Origin: Burkholderia anthina | GTDB lineage: Bacteria > Pseudomonadota > Gammaproteobacteria > Burkholderiales > Burkholderiaceae | NCBI RefSeq assembly: GCF_902498995.1 | Contig: NZ_CABVLY010000012.1 | Span: forward strand, 124,001-188,000 | Direction of reading: 5' to 3' | DNA length: 64,000 nt | Part shown: piece after piece, positions 1 through 9,860 of the stretch | Layout: the number at the start of each line of letters is the position of its first letter | Position numbering within the stretch: position 1 is the first letter of the stretch | Program-made: the position numbers and the translations under genes | Notes under the pieces: model-generated | Database searches by the model: none | What the model saw: only the letters and a program-made list of their open reading frames with translations | Told to the model about the DNA's origin: nothing

Positions 1-1404
1 GGCGCGCTCGCCGACCAGTTCGGCCGCAAGCGCGTGTTCGCGATCGGCGTCGGCGGCTTCACGCTGATGTCGGTTGCGCTCGCGTTCGCGCCGTCGATGC
101 GCGCGGTCGATTGGCTGCGTGCCGCGCAAGGGCTTGCGGCGGCCGCGGCGCTCGCGGGCGGCACGGCGGCGCTTGCGCAGGAGTTCGACGGCGCGGCGCG
201 CACGCGTGCGTTCAGCCTGCTCGGTACGACGTTCGGGATCGGGCTCGCGTTCGGGCCCGTGCTCGCCGGCTGCCTGATCGCGCACTACGGCTGGCGCGCG
301 ATCTTCGTCACGAGCGCGGTGGCCGGCGTGCTGTCGCTCGGCGTCGGGCTGCCGCGCATGCACGAGTCGCGCGATCCGCATGCGACGGGGCTCGACTGGC
401 CCGGCACGGCCGCGTTCACCGCCGCGCTGACGTCGTTCACGTTCGGCGTGATCGAGGCGCCCGCGCGCGGCTGGGCGGATCCGCTCGTCGTCGCGCTGCT
501 GGCGGGCGCGGCGCTCGGTGCGGCGGCGTTCGTCGCGATCGAGACGCGCGTGGCGCGGCCGATGCTCGACCTGTCGCTGTTTCGCATTGCCCGCTTCGTC
601 GGCGTGCAGGTGCTGCCGGTGTCGACCTGCTGCTGCTACATCGTGCTGCTGGTCGTGCTGCCGCTGCGCTTCATCGGCATCGACGGCTTCAGCGAAATCG
701 ACGCGGGCTGGCTGATGCTCGCGATTTCCGCGCCGATGCTGATCGTCCCGCTCGTCGCGGCGACGCTCACGCGCTGGCTGTCGCCCGGCGTGATCTCCGG
801 GATCGGGCTGCTGATCGCGGCCGCGGGGCTCGTGTGGCTGGGCATCGCGCTGCGCGGCGGCGCGGGGCCGGCGGCGATCGCTCCGATGCTCGCGATCGGC
901 GTCGGGGCCGGCATGCCGTGGGGGCTGATGGACGGGTTGTCGGTCAGCGTCGTGCCGAAGGCGCGCGCGGGGATGGCGACCGGGATTTTCAGCACGACGC
1001 GCGTGGCCGGCGAAGGGATCGCGCTCGCGATCGTCGGGGCGGTGCTGGCGGCGCTCGCGCATGCCGATTTATCGCCGGCGACAGGCGGTACGTCAGACGC
1101 GTCCGGCGCGACGCTGCGGGCGGCCGCGCGGCTCGCGACCGGCGATCTCGCCGGCGCGGCGGCCGTGTTGCCGGGTGTCGGCCGTGCGGCGCTGCTCGCG
1201 AGTTATACGCATGCGTTCGATCGGCTGCTGCTCGGCCTGGCGGTCGTGACGGTGCTGTGTGCGGGCGTGGTGTTCGCGTTTCTCGGCGCGCGGCCGGCGG
1301 AAGCCGATGCTGACGCGCAGGAGGATGCAGATGAGCCTCCGCATGCCGAAACGCTGGCGCATCGCCGGACCGAACCGGATTGCGTGGAGACGAGCGGGCG
1401 GTGA
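1..1404 (+). CDS. MFS drug-efflux transporter, DHA2 (EmrB/QacA-like), 5' truncated by the window
   Basis: The reading frame is open from base 1, so the N-terminus lies outside the window. A GTG at 34 is in frame but is not a credible start, because the MFS motif A (GALADQFGRKR) is read upstream of it from base 1. The visible 467 residues are almost entirely hydrophobic helices separated by short loops, as in proton-driven multidrug exporters of the 14-TM DHA2 family. A short hydrophilic tail rich in Asp, Glu and Arg ends the protein at a TGA. Substrate cannot be told from sequence. No partner membrane-fusion protein is visible on this side. Family call is firm; DHA2 rather than DHA1 is inferred. 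Confidence 0.85.
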   Translation, partial: GALADQFGRKRVFAIGVGGFTLMSVALAFAPSMRAVDWLRAAQGLAAAAALAGGTAALAQEFDGAARTRAFSLLGTTFGIGLAFGPVLAGCLIAHYGWRAIFVTSAVAGVLSLGVGLPRMHESRDPHATGLDWPGTAAFTAALTSFTFGVIEAPARGWADPLVVALLAGAALGAAAFVAIETRVARPMLDLSLFRIARFVGVQVLPVSTCCCYIVLLVVLPLRFIGIDGFSEIDAGWLMLAISAPMLIVPLVAATLTRWLSPGVISGIGLLIAAAGLVWLGIALRGGAGPAAIAPMLAIGVGAGMPWGLMDGLSVSVVPKARAGMATGIFSTTRVAGEGIALAIVGAVLAALAHADLSPATGGTSDASGATLRAAARLATGDLAGAAAVLPGVGRAALLASYTHAFDRLLLGLAVVTVLCAGVVFAFLGARPAEADADAQEDADEPPHAETLAHRRTEPDCVETSGR

Positions 1405-1641
1405 GGGGGGCTGTTGGGCGTTGGCGTGACGGTAATGGCGTGCGGGGCGTTCGTGCATTTCGTCTTCACCGCAACCGCGCACCGACGATCCGCTTCCGGT
1501 GCGAATCATCCTCGAGCCCTCGAGCGCTGCGTTGCGCCGCCGTCCCGATGATCGAACCGACGCATCACGTCGATACGCGCCGCGGCAACGCAGTGTCAGC
1601 GGCCTTGTTTCGACAGCGGCGAAGTGCGGGAACGCCGCGCG

Positions 1642-2070
1642 TCACGCCAGCACGAGCGGCGGCAGTGCTTCATCAGCCCGCGCGTGCGCCCGCTCGACGT
1701 CAACGACCACGTAACGCAGCGCATCGGGCCACAGATGCGCACGGCTTCCCGCATCCTCGTCGATCGTCGCGCGTCCCTGCACGAGCCACGTCGTCTGCCC
1801 GACGAAATCCACGAACAGCAGCGCGATTGCCGGATTCACGAGCAGGTTGCCGATCGTGTTGAACAGGTTGTTGCCTGCGAAATCGGGCAGCACCAGCGTG
1901 CGGCGATCGGGCAGGTCGACGAGCGGGCAGAGCGAACCGTCCGCGCGCGGCTGCCGGCCGCGGTACGAACAGTCGCTGTCGCCCGCCGTATTGGCGGTCG
2001 CGACGATCAGGAATGCCTGTTCGCGGATGAACGCGACGGCGTCGTCGCTCAGGGGGGCGGGGTCGCTCAT
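1642..2070 (-). CDS. Pyridoxamine 5'-phosphate oxidase-family (FMN split-barrel) protein
   Basis: This encodes about 142 residues with the split-barrel pattern: an N-terminal AFIREQAFLIVATAN strand pair, a CSYRGRQP segment, the FAGNNLFNTIGNLLVNP phosphate-binding region and the LLFVDF strand. Such proteins bind FMN or related flavins and often reduce small molecules; the substrate here is unknown. I chose the ATG at 2070 (MSDPAPLS) because similarity starts just after it. An in-frame ATG at 2133 would add 21 residues with no family character. No strong ribosome binding site distinguishes the two. A second, diverged split-barrel gene lies at 4200-4760, on the other side of the aldehyde dehydrogenase. 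Confidence 0.8.
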   Translation of the reverse strand: MSDPAPLSDDAVAFIREQAFLIVATANTAGDSDCSYRGRQPRADGSLCPLVDLPDRRTLVLPDFAGNNLFNTIGNLLVNPAIALLFVDFVGQTTWLVQGRATIDEDAGSRAHLWPDALRYVVVDVERAHARADEALPPLVLA

Positions 2071-2186
2071 GGTGTCGGTCGGCGGGTGGCCGATGCGTGC
2101 GAATACGGTGTCGGCACGCAAGCGACATGCCACGCATCGGGCGTCACACGCGGTGCGCCGCTGTGCATCGACACTGTGGAAAATCC

Positions 2187-2222
2187 GAACACCTGCCGCG
2201 CCGGTGTGCCGGCGCGGTGTTC
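2187..2222. promoter_or_regulatory. Inverted repeat, candidate enhancer-binding-protein site upstream of the sigma-54 promoter
   Basis: The outer arms GAACACC and GGTGTTC enclose a perfect 9-bp inverted repeat CCGCGCCGG-tgtg-CCGGCGCGG. It lies about 90-120 bp upstream of a sigma-54 promoter, where an activator of the AcoR/NtrC type would bind. That role is inference from position and symmetry; the activator gene is not in view. Confidence 0.5.
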
Positions 2223-2308
2223 AGAATCGGTACACCCGTTCATCGCGCGCGCGCCACGCCAGCCGCGAGCGGCCGGGCGCACCGTTCCCGTTTCGTCTCG
2301 ACTCCGTT

Positions 2309-2324
2309 TGGCACGCATGTTGCG
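2309..2324 (+). promoter_or_regulatory. Sigma-54 (RpoN) promoter of the aldehyde dehydrogenase gene
   Basis: TGGCACG-N4-TTGCG matches the -24/-12 consensus at every key base (GG at -24, GC at -12, correct spacing). The predicted start, about 12 bp downstream, leaves a leader of about 60 nt before the ATG at 2394. It implies activation by a bacterial enhancer-binding protein, as known for acoD/exaC-type acetaldehyde dehydrogenases. Confidence 0.88.
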
Positions 2325-2393
2325 TAAAAGGTGCAGCGCAATCCAACCGGCGCTGTATTCACACAAGCCAAGCACGATGAACAGGAGACATGT

Positions 2394-3920
<1,527 letters not shown>

Positions 3921-4199
3921 TCGCCGAAGCAGGCGGCGAAGTGCCGGAGCCGGCCAGCAGCGCAACGCTGGCCGGTACGGTTGCCGGTTGCGGCCGGTGG
4001 CGGATTTCGCGGAAGGTTCGACGGCCGGACGAAGCCTGTCCGGCCGTCGGGCGGTGCCCGCGCCGACACAATCAATACGCCGGCGACCGTTCGTCCGGCA
4101 CTTCGCTGTTTTTGTCCCTCGACATTCGATACGCGGTCGCGGCTGCGCGTTGCCGGCGGCCTGTGCCGGTAACGGCATCGGCAGTCGCATCGCGCACCG

Positions 4200-4760
4200 A
4201 TGGGCCCGACGGAAACCCGCATGGCAGAACCGCCCCGATCCTATCCGCGCCACCCGGTGTTCCACGCGGGTGAGCTCGACGCGCATCGCCGGTTCGGCGT
4301 CGCCGACGAAGCCGAGCGGATGAGCGACGTCGTGACGACGCGGCTGAGCATCGGCGTGCGGCAGTTCGTCGAGTCGCAGCCGTTCATGTTCGTCGGCGCG
4401 ACGAGCGGCGGACCGGCGCTCGTGACCTGCGACATCGTGCAGAGCAGGCGCGACGCGAACGGCGATCTGTGGCCGGTCGTGCGCGTGATCGACACGAAGA
4501 CGCTGCGTTTCGCGCTGCCGATGCGCGGCGCAGGCGAGCGGCTCGATGCGCGTGCTTGCGATGGCGGCGTCGGGTTGCTGTTCATCGATTTCGTGCGCGG
4601 CATCCGCTACCGGATCAACGGCCGCGCGACGTTGCGTACCGATCTGCCGGAAGCGGACGCGGCGCCCTGGCCGGCCGGCAGCCCGATCGTCGAACTGGCG
4701 GTCGTGCAGGCATATGGCAACTGCGGCACGCGGGTCGTGCGGTTGCGGCCCGGCGCGTAG
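4200..4760 (+). CDS. Pyridoxamine 5'-phosphate oxidase-related FMN-binding protein
   Basis: About 186 residues, or 179 if the ATG at 4221 is used; a weak purine stretch precedes 4221. The split-barrel pattern appears as FVESQPFMFVGATSGG, the TLRFALPMRG segment and LLFIDFVRGIRYRINGRA. It resembles the protein at 1642-2070 in fold but shares little exact sequence. Function is unknown; flavin binding is expected from family. It follows the aldehyde dehydrogenase by about 280 bp on the same strand, so co-expression is possible but not shown. Confidence 0.72.
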   Translation: MGPTETRMAEPPRSYPRHPVFHAGELDAHRRFGVADEAERMSDVVTTRLSIGVRQFVESQPFMFVGATSGGPALVTCDIVQSRRDANGDLWPVVRVIDTKTLRFALPMRGAGERLDARACDGGVGLLFIDFVRGIRYRINGRATLRTDLPEADAAPWPAGSPIVELAVVQAYGNCGTRVVRLRPGA

Positions 4761-4966
4761 CCCGCGGCCCGCGCGGCCTCTCGCGGCGGCCGGCCGCCGG
4801 CCGTGCAGATGCCGCACCCGCATGGTGCGCGGCACGCCGTCTCCGGGTGCGCCCGCATGGCGTGCATCGGCCGGGCGGCGTGGAATGACGGGCTTGTCGC
4901 CGGACCGTGCGGTTCGGCACGGGACTTGCGTGATGGACGCGGTTCCGGGCAGGTGAGGAGAACACG

Positions 4967-6001
4967 ATGGATCAACGAGTGGAGTGCATCGACGAGCCGA
5001 CGGCCGCGGATACGCGGTGCAGCGCGCAGGGTGACGACGCGTTGGCCGGCCAGGCCGTGGTCAGCGTCGCGCACGACGCCGACGAGCAGGCGCGCAACCT
5101 GATCGGCTGGCGACAGACCTACGACCAGCTCGCGGCCGGCCGCTTCATCGGCACGCTGACCGAGCTGCCGCTCGACACGATGAAACTGTTTCGCGAATCG
5201 ACCAGCCACCTGCTGCGCCAGGCGTGCGAGGTGCGCGGCGATGCGTACTGGTTCGGCGTCCCGCTGGTGAGCGACGGCACGGCGCGCGTCGATGCGTGCC
5301 GCATCGGGCCCGGCGCGCTCGCGTTCCGGCCCGGCAACGTCGAATTCGAATTGCTGACGCCTGCGCAGTTCTCGATCTATGGCGTCGTCGTGCGCGGCGA
5401 CGTGCTGCGCCGTTATGCGGAGGAAGTCGAACACCGCGCGCTCGACGAGCGGCTGTTCACGCAGCACGTGATCCAGGTCGGCGACACGCGGCTCGCGCGG
5501 CTGTGTGCGCTGCTCGGCCGCCGGCTCGACGGCGCGGCGGCCGTGGGCGGCCCGCTGCCGGACGCGCAGCGCGACGACCTGCAGGCCGAGGTGCTGGCCG
5601 CATTGTTCGACGCGTGCGCGCAACCGGCGGACGACGGGGCCGGCGGCGCACCGTCGACGCGGCGCTGGATCGTCGAGCAGGCACGCGAATACGTGCTCGC
5701 CCATCGCACGCGGCCGGTCGGCGTACCCGAGCTGTGCGAGCAGCTTCACGTGAGCCGGCGCACGCTGCAGTACTGTTTCCAGGACGTGCTCGGCATGGCG
5801 CCCGCGACCTATCTGCGCACGCTGCGGCTGAACGGCGCGCGGCGCGACCTGTGCGGGCGGGCGGCCGGTTCGGTGCAGGACGTCGCGGAAGCGTGGGGTT
5901 TCTGGCATCTGAGCCAGTTCGCGACCGACTACCGGCGGCTGTTCGGCAAGCGGCCGTCGGAAACGCTGCGCGACCGCGCGGCGATGGTGGCTGCCGGGTG
6001 A
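4967..6001 (+). CDS. AraC-family transcriptional regulator (EutR-like)
   Basis: A 344-aa protein preceded by a clear GAGGAG ribosome binding site. The C-terminal 110 residues carry the double helix-turn-helix of the AraC family: VPELCEQLHVSRRTLQYCFQ for the first helix pair, and VAEAWGFWHLSQFATDYRRLFGKRPSET at the end. The N-terminal part, with a REVRGDAYWFGVPL-like stretch, resembles EutR, the ethanolamine-utilisation activator. Its position after the acetaldehyde-type dehydrogenase fits a role in ethanolamine or alcohol use, but no eutBC genes are in the window. The AraC call is firm; the EutR-like role is inference. Confidence 0.88.
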   Translation: MDQRVECIDEPTAADTRCSAQGDDALAGQAVVSVAHDADEQARNLIGWRQTYDQLAAGRFIGTLTELPLDTMKLFRESTSHLLRQACEVRGDAYWFGVPLVSDGTARVDACRIGPGALAFRPGNVEFELLTPAQFSIYGVVVRGDVLRRYAEEVEHRALDERLFTQHVIQVGDTRLARLCALLGRRLDGAAAVGGPLPDAQRDDLQAEVLAALFDACAQPADDGAGGAPSTRRWIVEQAREYVLAHRTRPVGVPELCEQLHVSRRTLQYCFQDVLGMAPATYLRTLRLNGARRDLCGRAAGSVQDVAEAWGFWHLSQFATDYRRLFGKRPSETLRDRAAMVAAG

Positions 6002-6047
6002 GCAGCGCGGCGGCGCGTGGATGCCGCTACGGCGGCCGGTTTCGCTG

Positions 6048-7139
6048 TCAGGCGCCGGCTGCCGCTTCGCGCGGCGCCGGCCACGGCAGCGCATCCCAGT
6101 CGATCGCCCGGTAAGCGGCCTCGACCGCCGCGAGATCGTCCGGCCGCTCGCTGCGATGCCGTCCGTGCAATGCGTCCGGCACGTCGAGTGCAACCGGCGC
6201 GCAATGCGGATAGTCGCGCACGCGCAGCGCCGGCGCGATCGTCGTGAAACAGCCGAGCGTCGGCACGTCGAAGCCGTCGGCGAGATGCAGCGCGGCCGTG
6301 TCGGGCGCAAACAGCACGCTCGCCCCCTTGACCCATGCAATGAAGCCCGCTGTGTCGGCCGCGTCGCGGCTCACGTCGACGTAGGCCGGATGCGCGACGG
6401 GGCCGAACCCGACCACCGGCAGCCCGTAGCGGTGTGCCAGCCGTTCGACGAACGCCGCGCGCAGCGCCGGCGGCACGCTGCGCACCGCGGTGCTCGCGTT
6501 CGGGCAGAACAGCACGTACGGTCGCCGCCACTCGGCCGGCAGCGCGGGCAGGCGCAACTGCGCGAGCCAGCGATTGCGCTTCGCGGCGGCCGGCACGGCG
6601 GCCGGATCCGCGCCGAGCGCGTCGAGAAAGAAGTCGACCATCGGCAGCCGCGCGAATGCGGGCCAGTACAGATGATTGCCGAGATCGATGCACGGCGCGT
6701 GTGCGGGCAGCGTTTCGACGGCGCATGGCAGCTGGCGCGAGGGCGCGACGACGTCGGCGGCGAGCGCATACAGCGCGTCGACGTAGCGCGGCGCGCGGGC
6801 CGGCCGGTACAGCGTGAAGCGCAGGCCCGGATGCATGGCGCGCAGGGCGGCGAGCGCGGTCAGCCCGATCACCGAGTCGCCGAGTGCGACGCCCATTCCG
6901 TTGATCACGTGCACATCCGTCGCACAGCCGTAGTCGAGCCGGAACGGGCGATGCGCGGCGTGCAGCAGGCCGAGCGCCGACGCGGCCGGCACGTGGCCTT
7001 CCGCACGACCGGTGCCGCGCTCGAGGTCGTACGGCGCGACGAGCGTGCCGTCGGGCGCAAGCAGCGTGCCGGGGTGGGCCAGCGCGTCGTCGTGCGACAA
7101 CGCGGGGCCAGCCGGCGCGGCACGCATTTCCACGATCAT
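6048..7139 (-). CDS. Glycosyltransferase family 9 (heptosyltransferase-like) protein
   Basis: About 363 residues. The GT9 hallmarks are the N-terminal MGVALGDSVIGLTALAALR segment (acceptor-domain loop after the first strand), the middle PYVLFCPNAS strand and the C-terminal donor-site motif ASVLFAPDTAALHLADGFDVPTLG (the D-T-A-x-H-x-A pattern). GT9 enzymes usually move heptose or similar sugars onto lipopolysaccharide. The start ATG overlaps the stop of the upstream ThDP enzyme (ATGA), so the two are translationally coupled. Pairing a GT9 with an acetolactate-synthase-like enzyme is unusual, and the acceptor is unknown. Confidence 0.8.
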   Translation of the reverse strand: MIVEMRAAPAGPALSHDDALAHPGTLLAPDGTLVAPYDLERGTGRAEGHVPAASALGLLHAAHRPFRLDYGCATDVHVINGMGVALGDSVIGLTALAALRAMHPGLRFTLYRPARAPRYVDALYALAADVVAPSRQLPCAVETLPAHAPCIDLGNHLYWPAFARLPMVDFFLDALGADPAAVPAAAKRNRWLAQLRLPALPAEWRRPYVLFCPNASTAVRSVPPALRAAFVERLAHRYGLPVVGFGPVAHPAYVDVSRDAADTAGFIAWVKGASVLFAPDTAALHLADGFDVPTLGCFTTIAPALRVRDYPHCAPVALDVPDALHGRHRSERPDDLAAVEAAYRAIDWDALPWPAPREAAAGA

Positions 7140-8839
7140 TCGCCGCGCGCGCGGCGGCCCTGTTCGCGGATCTGCTCGAGAGTCGCGGCCGGCGTGCTGG
7201 CGTCCTGCGGGATGCGGATCTCGATCAGCGCCGGCAGCCCGCAGGTCAGCGCGCGTTCCAGCGCCGGGGCGAAGTCCGCGGTGCGCTCGACCGTCTCGCC
7301 ATGCGCGCCGAATGCGCGCGCATAGGCGGCGAAATCGGGGTTCGTGAGCCCGGTGCCGTGCACGCGGCCCGGATAGTTGCGCTCCTGATGCATGCGGATC
7401 GTGCCGAAATGCCCGTTGTTGACGACGATGGCGACGATGTTCAGCCCGTACTGCATCGCGGTCGCGAGCTCGTTGCCGGCCATCATGAAACAGCCGTCGC
7501 CGGCGAGCGCGACGACGGCGCGCGACGGGTACAGCGACTTCGCGGCCAGCGCGGCGGGCAGCCCGTAGCCCATCGCGCCGCTGGTCGGCGCGAGCTGCGA
7601 GCGGAAGTGCCGGTACGCGAAGTGGCGGTGCAGCCAGATCGCGTAGTTGCCGGCGCCGTTGGTCAGGATCGCGTCGTGCGGCAGGCGTTCGCGCAGCTGC
7701 ACCATCACGTCGCCGAGCTGGACGTCGCCCGGCATCGGCAGCGGCGCATGCCATTCGCGGTACGCGCGATGCGCGTCGGCGGCCGTGCCGGCCCACGCCG
7801 GCTGTGCCGGCGGCTCGAGCGCGGCGAGCGGCGCCGCGATCTCGGGCATCCCGGACACGATCGGCAGATCCGCCGCATATACGCGGCCGAGTTCATCCGC
7901 GCCCTGATGCACGTGGATCAGCGTCTGGCGCGTTTTCGGGATGTCGAGCAGCGTGTAGCCGCCCGTCGTCGCTTCGCCGAGGCGCGGCCCGATCACGAGC
8001 AGCAGGTCGGCGTCGCGGATGCGCTTGCCGAGCGCCGGATTGATCCCGAGGCCGACGTCGCCCGCGTAGTTCGGGTGTGCGTTGTCGAACGTGTCCTGGA
8101 AGCGGAATGCGCATGCGACCGGCAACTGCCAGCGCTCGACGAAGGTGCGCAGGTTCGCGCACGCATCGGGCGTCCAGCCGCTGCCGCCGACGATCGCGAG
8201 CGGCCGCTCGGCGCGCGCGAGCCGTTCGCGCAGCTCGTCGAGCTGTGCGGCCGACGGCGATGCCGCGATGCGTTTCGCGGCCGGTGCGACCGGCTGCGGC
8301 GCGCACGCTTCGGACAGCACGTCTTCCGGCAGCGCGATCACGACCGGGCCGGGACGGCCGGAGGTCGCGACGTGGAACGCATGGCTCAGGTATTCGGGAA
8401 TGCGGCGCGGGTCGTCGATCTGCGCGACCCATTTCGCCATCTGGCCGAACATCCGGCGGTAGTCGATTTCCTGGAAGGCTTCGCGGTCGAGGTGCTCGCG
8501 TGCGCACTGGCCGACGAACAGGATCATCGGCGTCGAATCCTGGAACGCGGTGTGCACGCCGATCGACGCATGGGTCGCGCCGGGGCCGCGCGTGACGAAT
8601 GCGATGCCGGGGCGGCCGGTCAGCTTGCCGACCGCCTCCGCCATGTTCGCCGCCGCCGCTTCGTGGCGGCAGACGACCGTCTGGATGCGCGCGGTGTCGT
8701 CCGCCAGCGCGTCGAGTACGGCGAGGAAGCTCTCGCCCGGCACGCAGAACGCGCGTTCGACGTGATTGGCGAGCAACGCATCGACGAGCAGTCGTGCGCC
8801 GGTGGTGGCGCGCGGCTCGAGATCCTTGGAATGCGACAT
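7136..8839 (-). CDS. Thiamine-diphosphate-binding enzyme, acetolactate synthase large-subunit-like
   Basis: The 567-residue length fits the acetolactate synthase/benzoylformate decarboxylase superfamily. The N-terminal ThDP domain has CVPGESFLAVLDAL and the catalytic Glu of RHEAAAANMAEA. The central domain has the GSGWTPDA region. The C-terminal domain has the ThDP motif beginning GDGCFMMAGNELATA and ending at NNGHFG. The start is the ATG at 8839, preceded by GGGAG. It does not sit beside an ilvH regulatory subunit, which argues against a housekeeping IlvB. It is coupled to a GT9 gene by a 4-bp overlap. The true substrate is unknown. Confidence 0.82.
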   Translation of the reverse strand: MSHSKDLEPRATTGARLLVDALLANHVERAFCVPGESFLAVLDALADDTARIQTVVCRHEAAAANMAEAVGKLTGRPGIAFVTRGPGATHASIGVHTAFQDSTPMILFVGQCAREHLDREAFQEIDYRRMFGQMAKWVAQIDDPRRIPEYLSHAFHVATSGRPGPVVIALPEDVLSEACAPQPVAPAAKRIAASPSAAQLDELRERLARAERPLAIVGGSGWTPDACANLRTFVERWQLPVACAFRFQDTFDNAHPNYAGDVGLGINPALGKRIRDADLLLVIGPRLGEATTGGYTLLDIPKTRQTLIHVHQGADELGRVYAADLPIVSGMPEIAAPLAALEPPAQPAWAGTAADAHRAYREWHAPLPMPGDVQLGDVMVQLRERLPHDAILTNGAGNYAIWLHRHFAYRHFRSQLAPTSGAMGYGLPAALAAKSLYPSRAVVALAGDGCFMMAGNELATAMQYGLNIVAIVVNNGHFGTIRMHQERNYPGRVHGTGLTNPDFAAYARAFGAHGETVERTADFAPALERALTCGLPALIEIRIPQDASTPAATLEQIREQGRRARGE

Positions 8840-9154
8840 GGGTTGCCGTCTCCCTGGGTAGCGGGACGTACAGCTTACGCCCGTTGGCCGGCCGCCGGTA
8901 CGCCGGCTGCTGAAAAGTGTCGGAACGCGGAGCGAGTCGGGCGGCACGTGTTCCATGCGCCGGCTTCGGTTGGCCGAACGGCCAGCTTGTGTGCACGGAG
9001 GCGATGGTGAAAAGTGGGCGTTCAGCGGCGAATCGGTGCTTCACGGCCAATCGACGCACGGAACGCCATTGGAAGGCTTATGTACACACATGGATTTACA
9101 TCGCAGCCCGCATCGGATAATGTACATCCTATGTACATCCGAGCGGAGATCGAC
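8840..9154. promoter_or_regulatory. Divergent intergenic region with three TGTACA operators for vapBC
   Basis: This 315-bp spacer separates the leftward ThDP gene from the rightward vapBC pair. Three copies of the palindrome TGTACA lie at 9081-9086, 9121-9126 and 9132-9137, the last two in an 11-bp spaced pair (TGTACATCCTATGTACAT). They sit just upstream of vapB and are good candidates for autoregulatory VapBC binding. No gene is seen in the spacer. Confidence 0.55.
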
Positions 9155-9391
9155 ATGCATACCACGAAGGTATTCCGGAACGGCAACTCGCAGGCCGTGC
9201 GGATTCCCGCCGACCTCGCCTATGAGCGCAGCGATATCGAGCTGGAAATCGAGCGCGTGGGTGACGAAATCCGTATTCGGCCGATGCGGCGGCCTTTGAC
9301 CCAGGCACTCCGGAAATTCGCGAAGTTCGGGCCGGACTTCATGGTCGAAGGGCGCGGGGATCAGGAGCAGGCCGAACGCGAGGGGGTGTGA
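9155..9391 (+). CDS. vapB: VapB-type antitoxin, AbrB/SpoVT swapped-hairpin domain
   Basis: A 78-aa protein. Residues 1-50 (HTTKVFRNGNSQAVRIPADLA, then the IELEIERVGDEIRIRP strand) are the classic AbrB-like DNA-binding domain of VapB antitoxins. The C-terminal part would wrap the toxin. Ribosome binding site GGAGA precedes the ATG. The stop overlaps the start of vapC (TGATG), so the pair is coupled. Expected to repress its own operon with VapC, probably through the TGTACA sites upstream. Confidence 0.9.
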   Translation: MHTTKVFRNGNSQAVRIPADLAYERSDIELEIERVGDEIRIRPMRRPLTQALRKFAKFGPDFMVEGRGDQEQAEREGV

Positions 9392-9792
9392 TGCCGCGCT
9401 ACATGCTCGACACCAACATGTGCATCTATTTGATGAGGCATCAGCCGGAGCCGGTCGCGAGACGATTTGCGCAGTGTTACACGGGGGACGTCGTGATGTC
9501 GGCGATCACGTACGCCGAGCTGGAGTACGGTGTCGCCGTGTGCGCGAGTCCTGCGCGGGAGCGGCGCAATCTTGCCGCGCTGATCGACGATATTCCTGTC
9601 GCGCCGTTCGACGTCGCGGCTGCGCAAGCGTACGGCCCGGTTCGCGAGGCCGCCCGCGAGCGGAAGAAGGATCACCTCGATAAATTGATCGCGGCTCATG
9701 CGGTGTCGCTCGACGTCGTCCTCGTGACCAACAACGAGCGGGATTTCGTCAGCTATCCGGGATTGCGGCTGGAGAATTGGCTGAACGACTAG
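9391..9792 (+). CDS. vapC: VapC toxin, PIN-domain ribonuclease
   Basis: A 133-aa PIN-domain protein. The acidic site is visible as Asp in MLDTN near the N-terminus, Glu in SAITYAELEYG, Asp in DHLDKLIAAHA and the final VTNNERDF Asp. VapC toxins are Mg-dependent endoribonucleases that cut specific tRNAs or rRNA. An in-frame GTG at 9388 lies one codon before the ATG chosen. It is co-transcribed with vapB. Confidence 0.92.
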   Translation: MPRYMLDTNMCIYLMRHQPEPVARRFAQCYTGDVVMSAITYAELEYGVAVCASPARERRNLAALIDDIPVAPFDVAAAQAYGPVREAARERKKDHLDKLIAAHAVSLDVVLVTNNERDFVSYPGLRLENWLND

Positions 9793-9807
9793 CGTCGGGT
9801 GTCATGT

Positions 9808-9851
9808 CCGGCGGTAATGCGGGGTAGCGATCCGCCCCGCGCTACCGCCGG
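9808..9851. terminator. Hairpin between convergent vapC and sdaA
   Basis: A stem CCGGCGGTA/TACCGCCGG with an inner GCGGGG/CCCCGC pair occupies the short gap between two convergent stops. There is no long T run on either strand, so it is a probable but imperfect bidirectional terminator. Confidence 0.5.
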
Positions 9852-9860
9852 CTCCAGACA

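Noticed and set aside
34-1404. Start of the MFS gene at GTG 34
   Set aside because: The MFS motif A is encoded in frame before position 34, so the gene begins outside the window.
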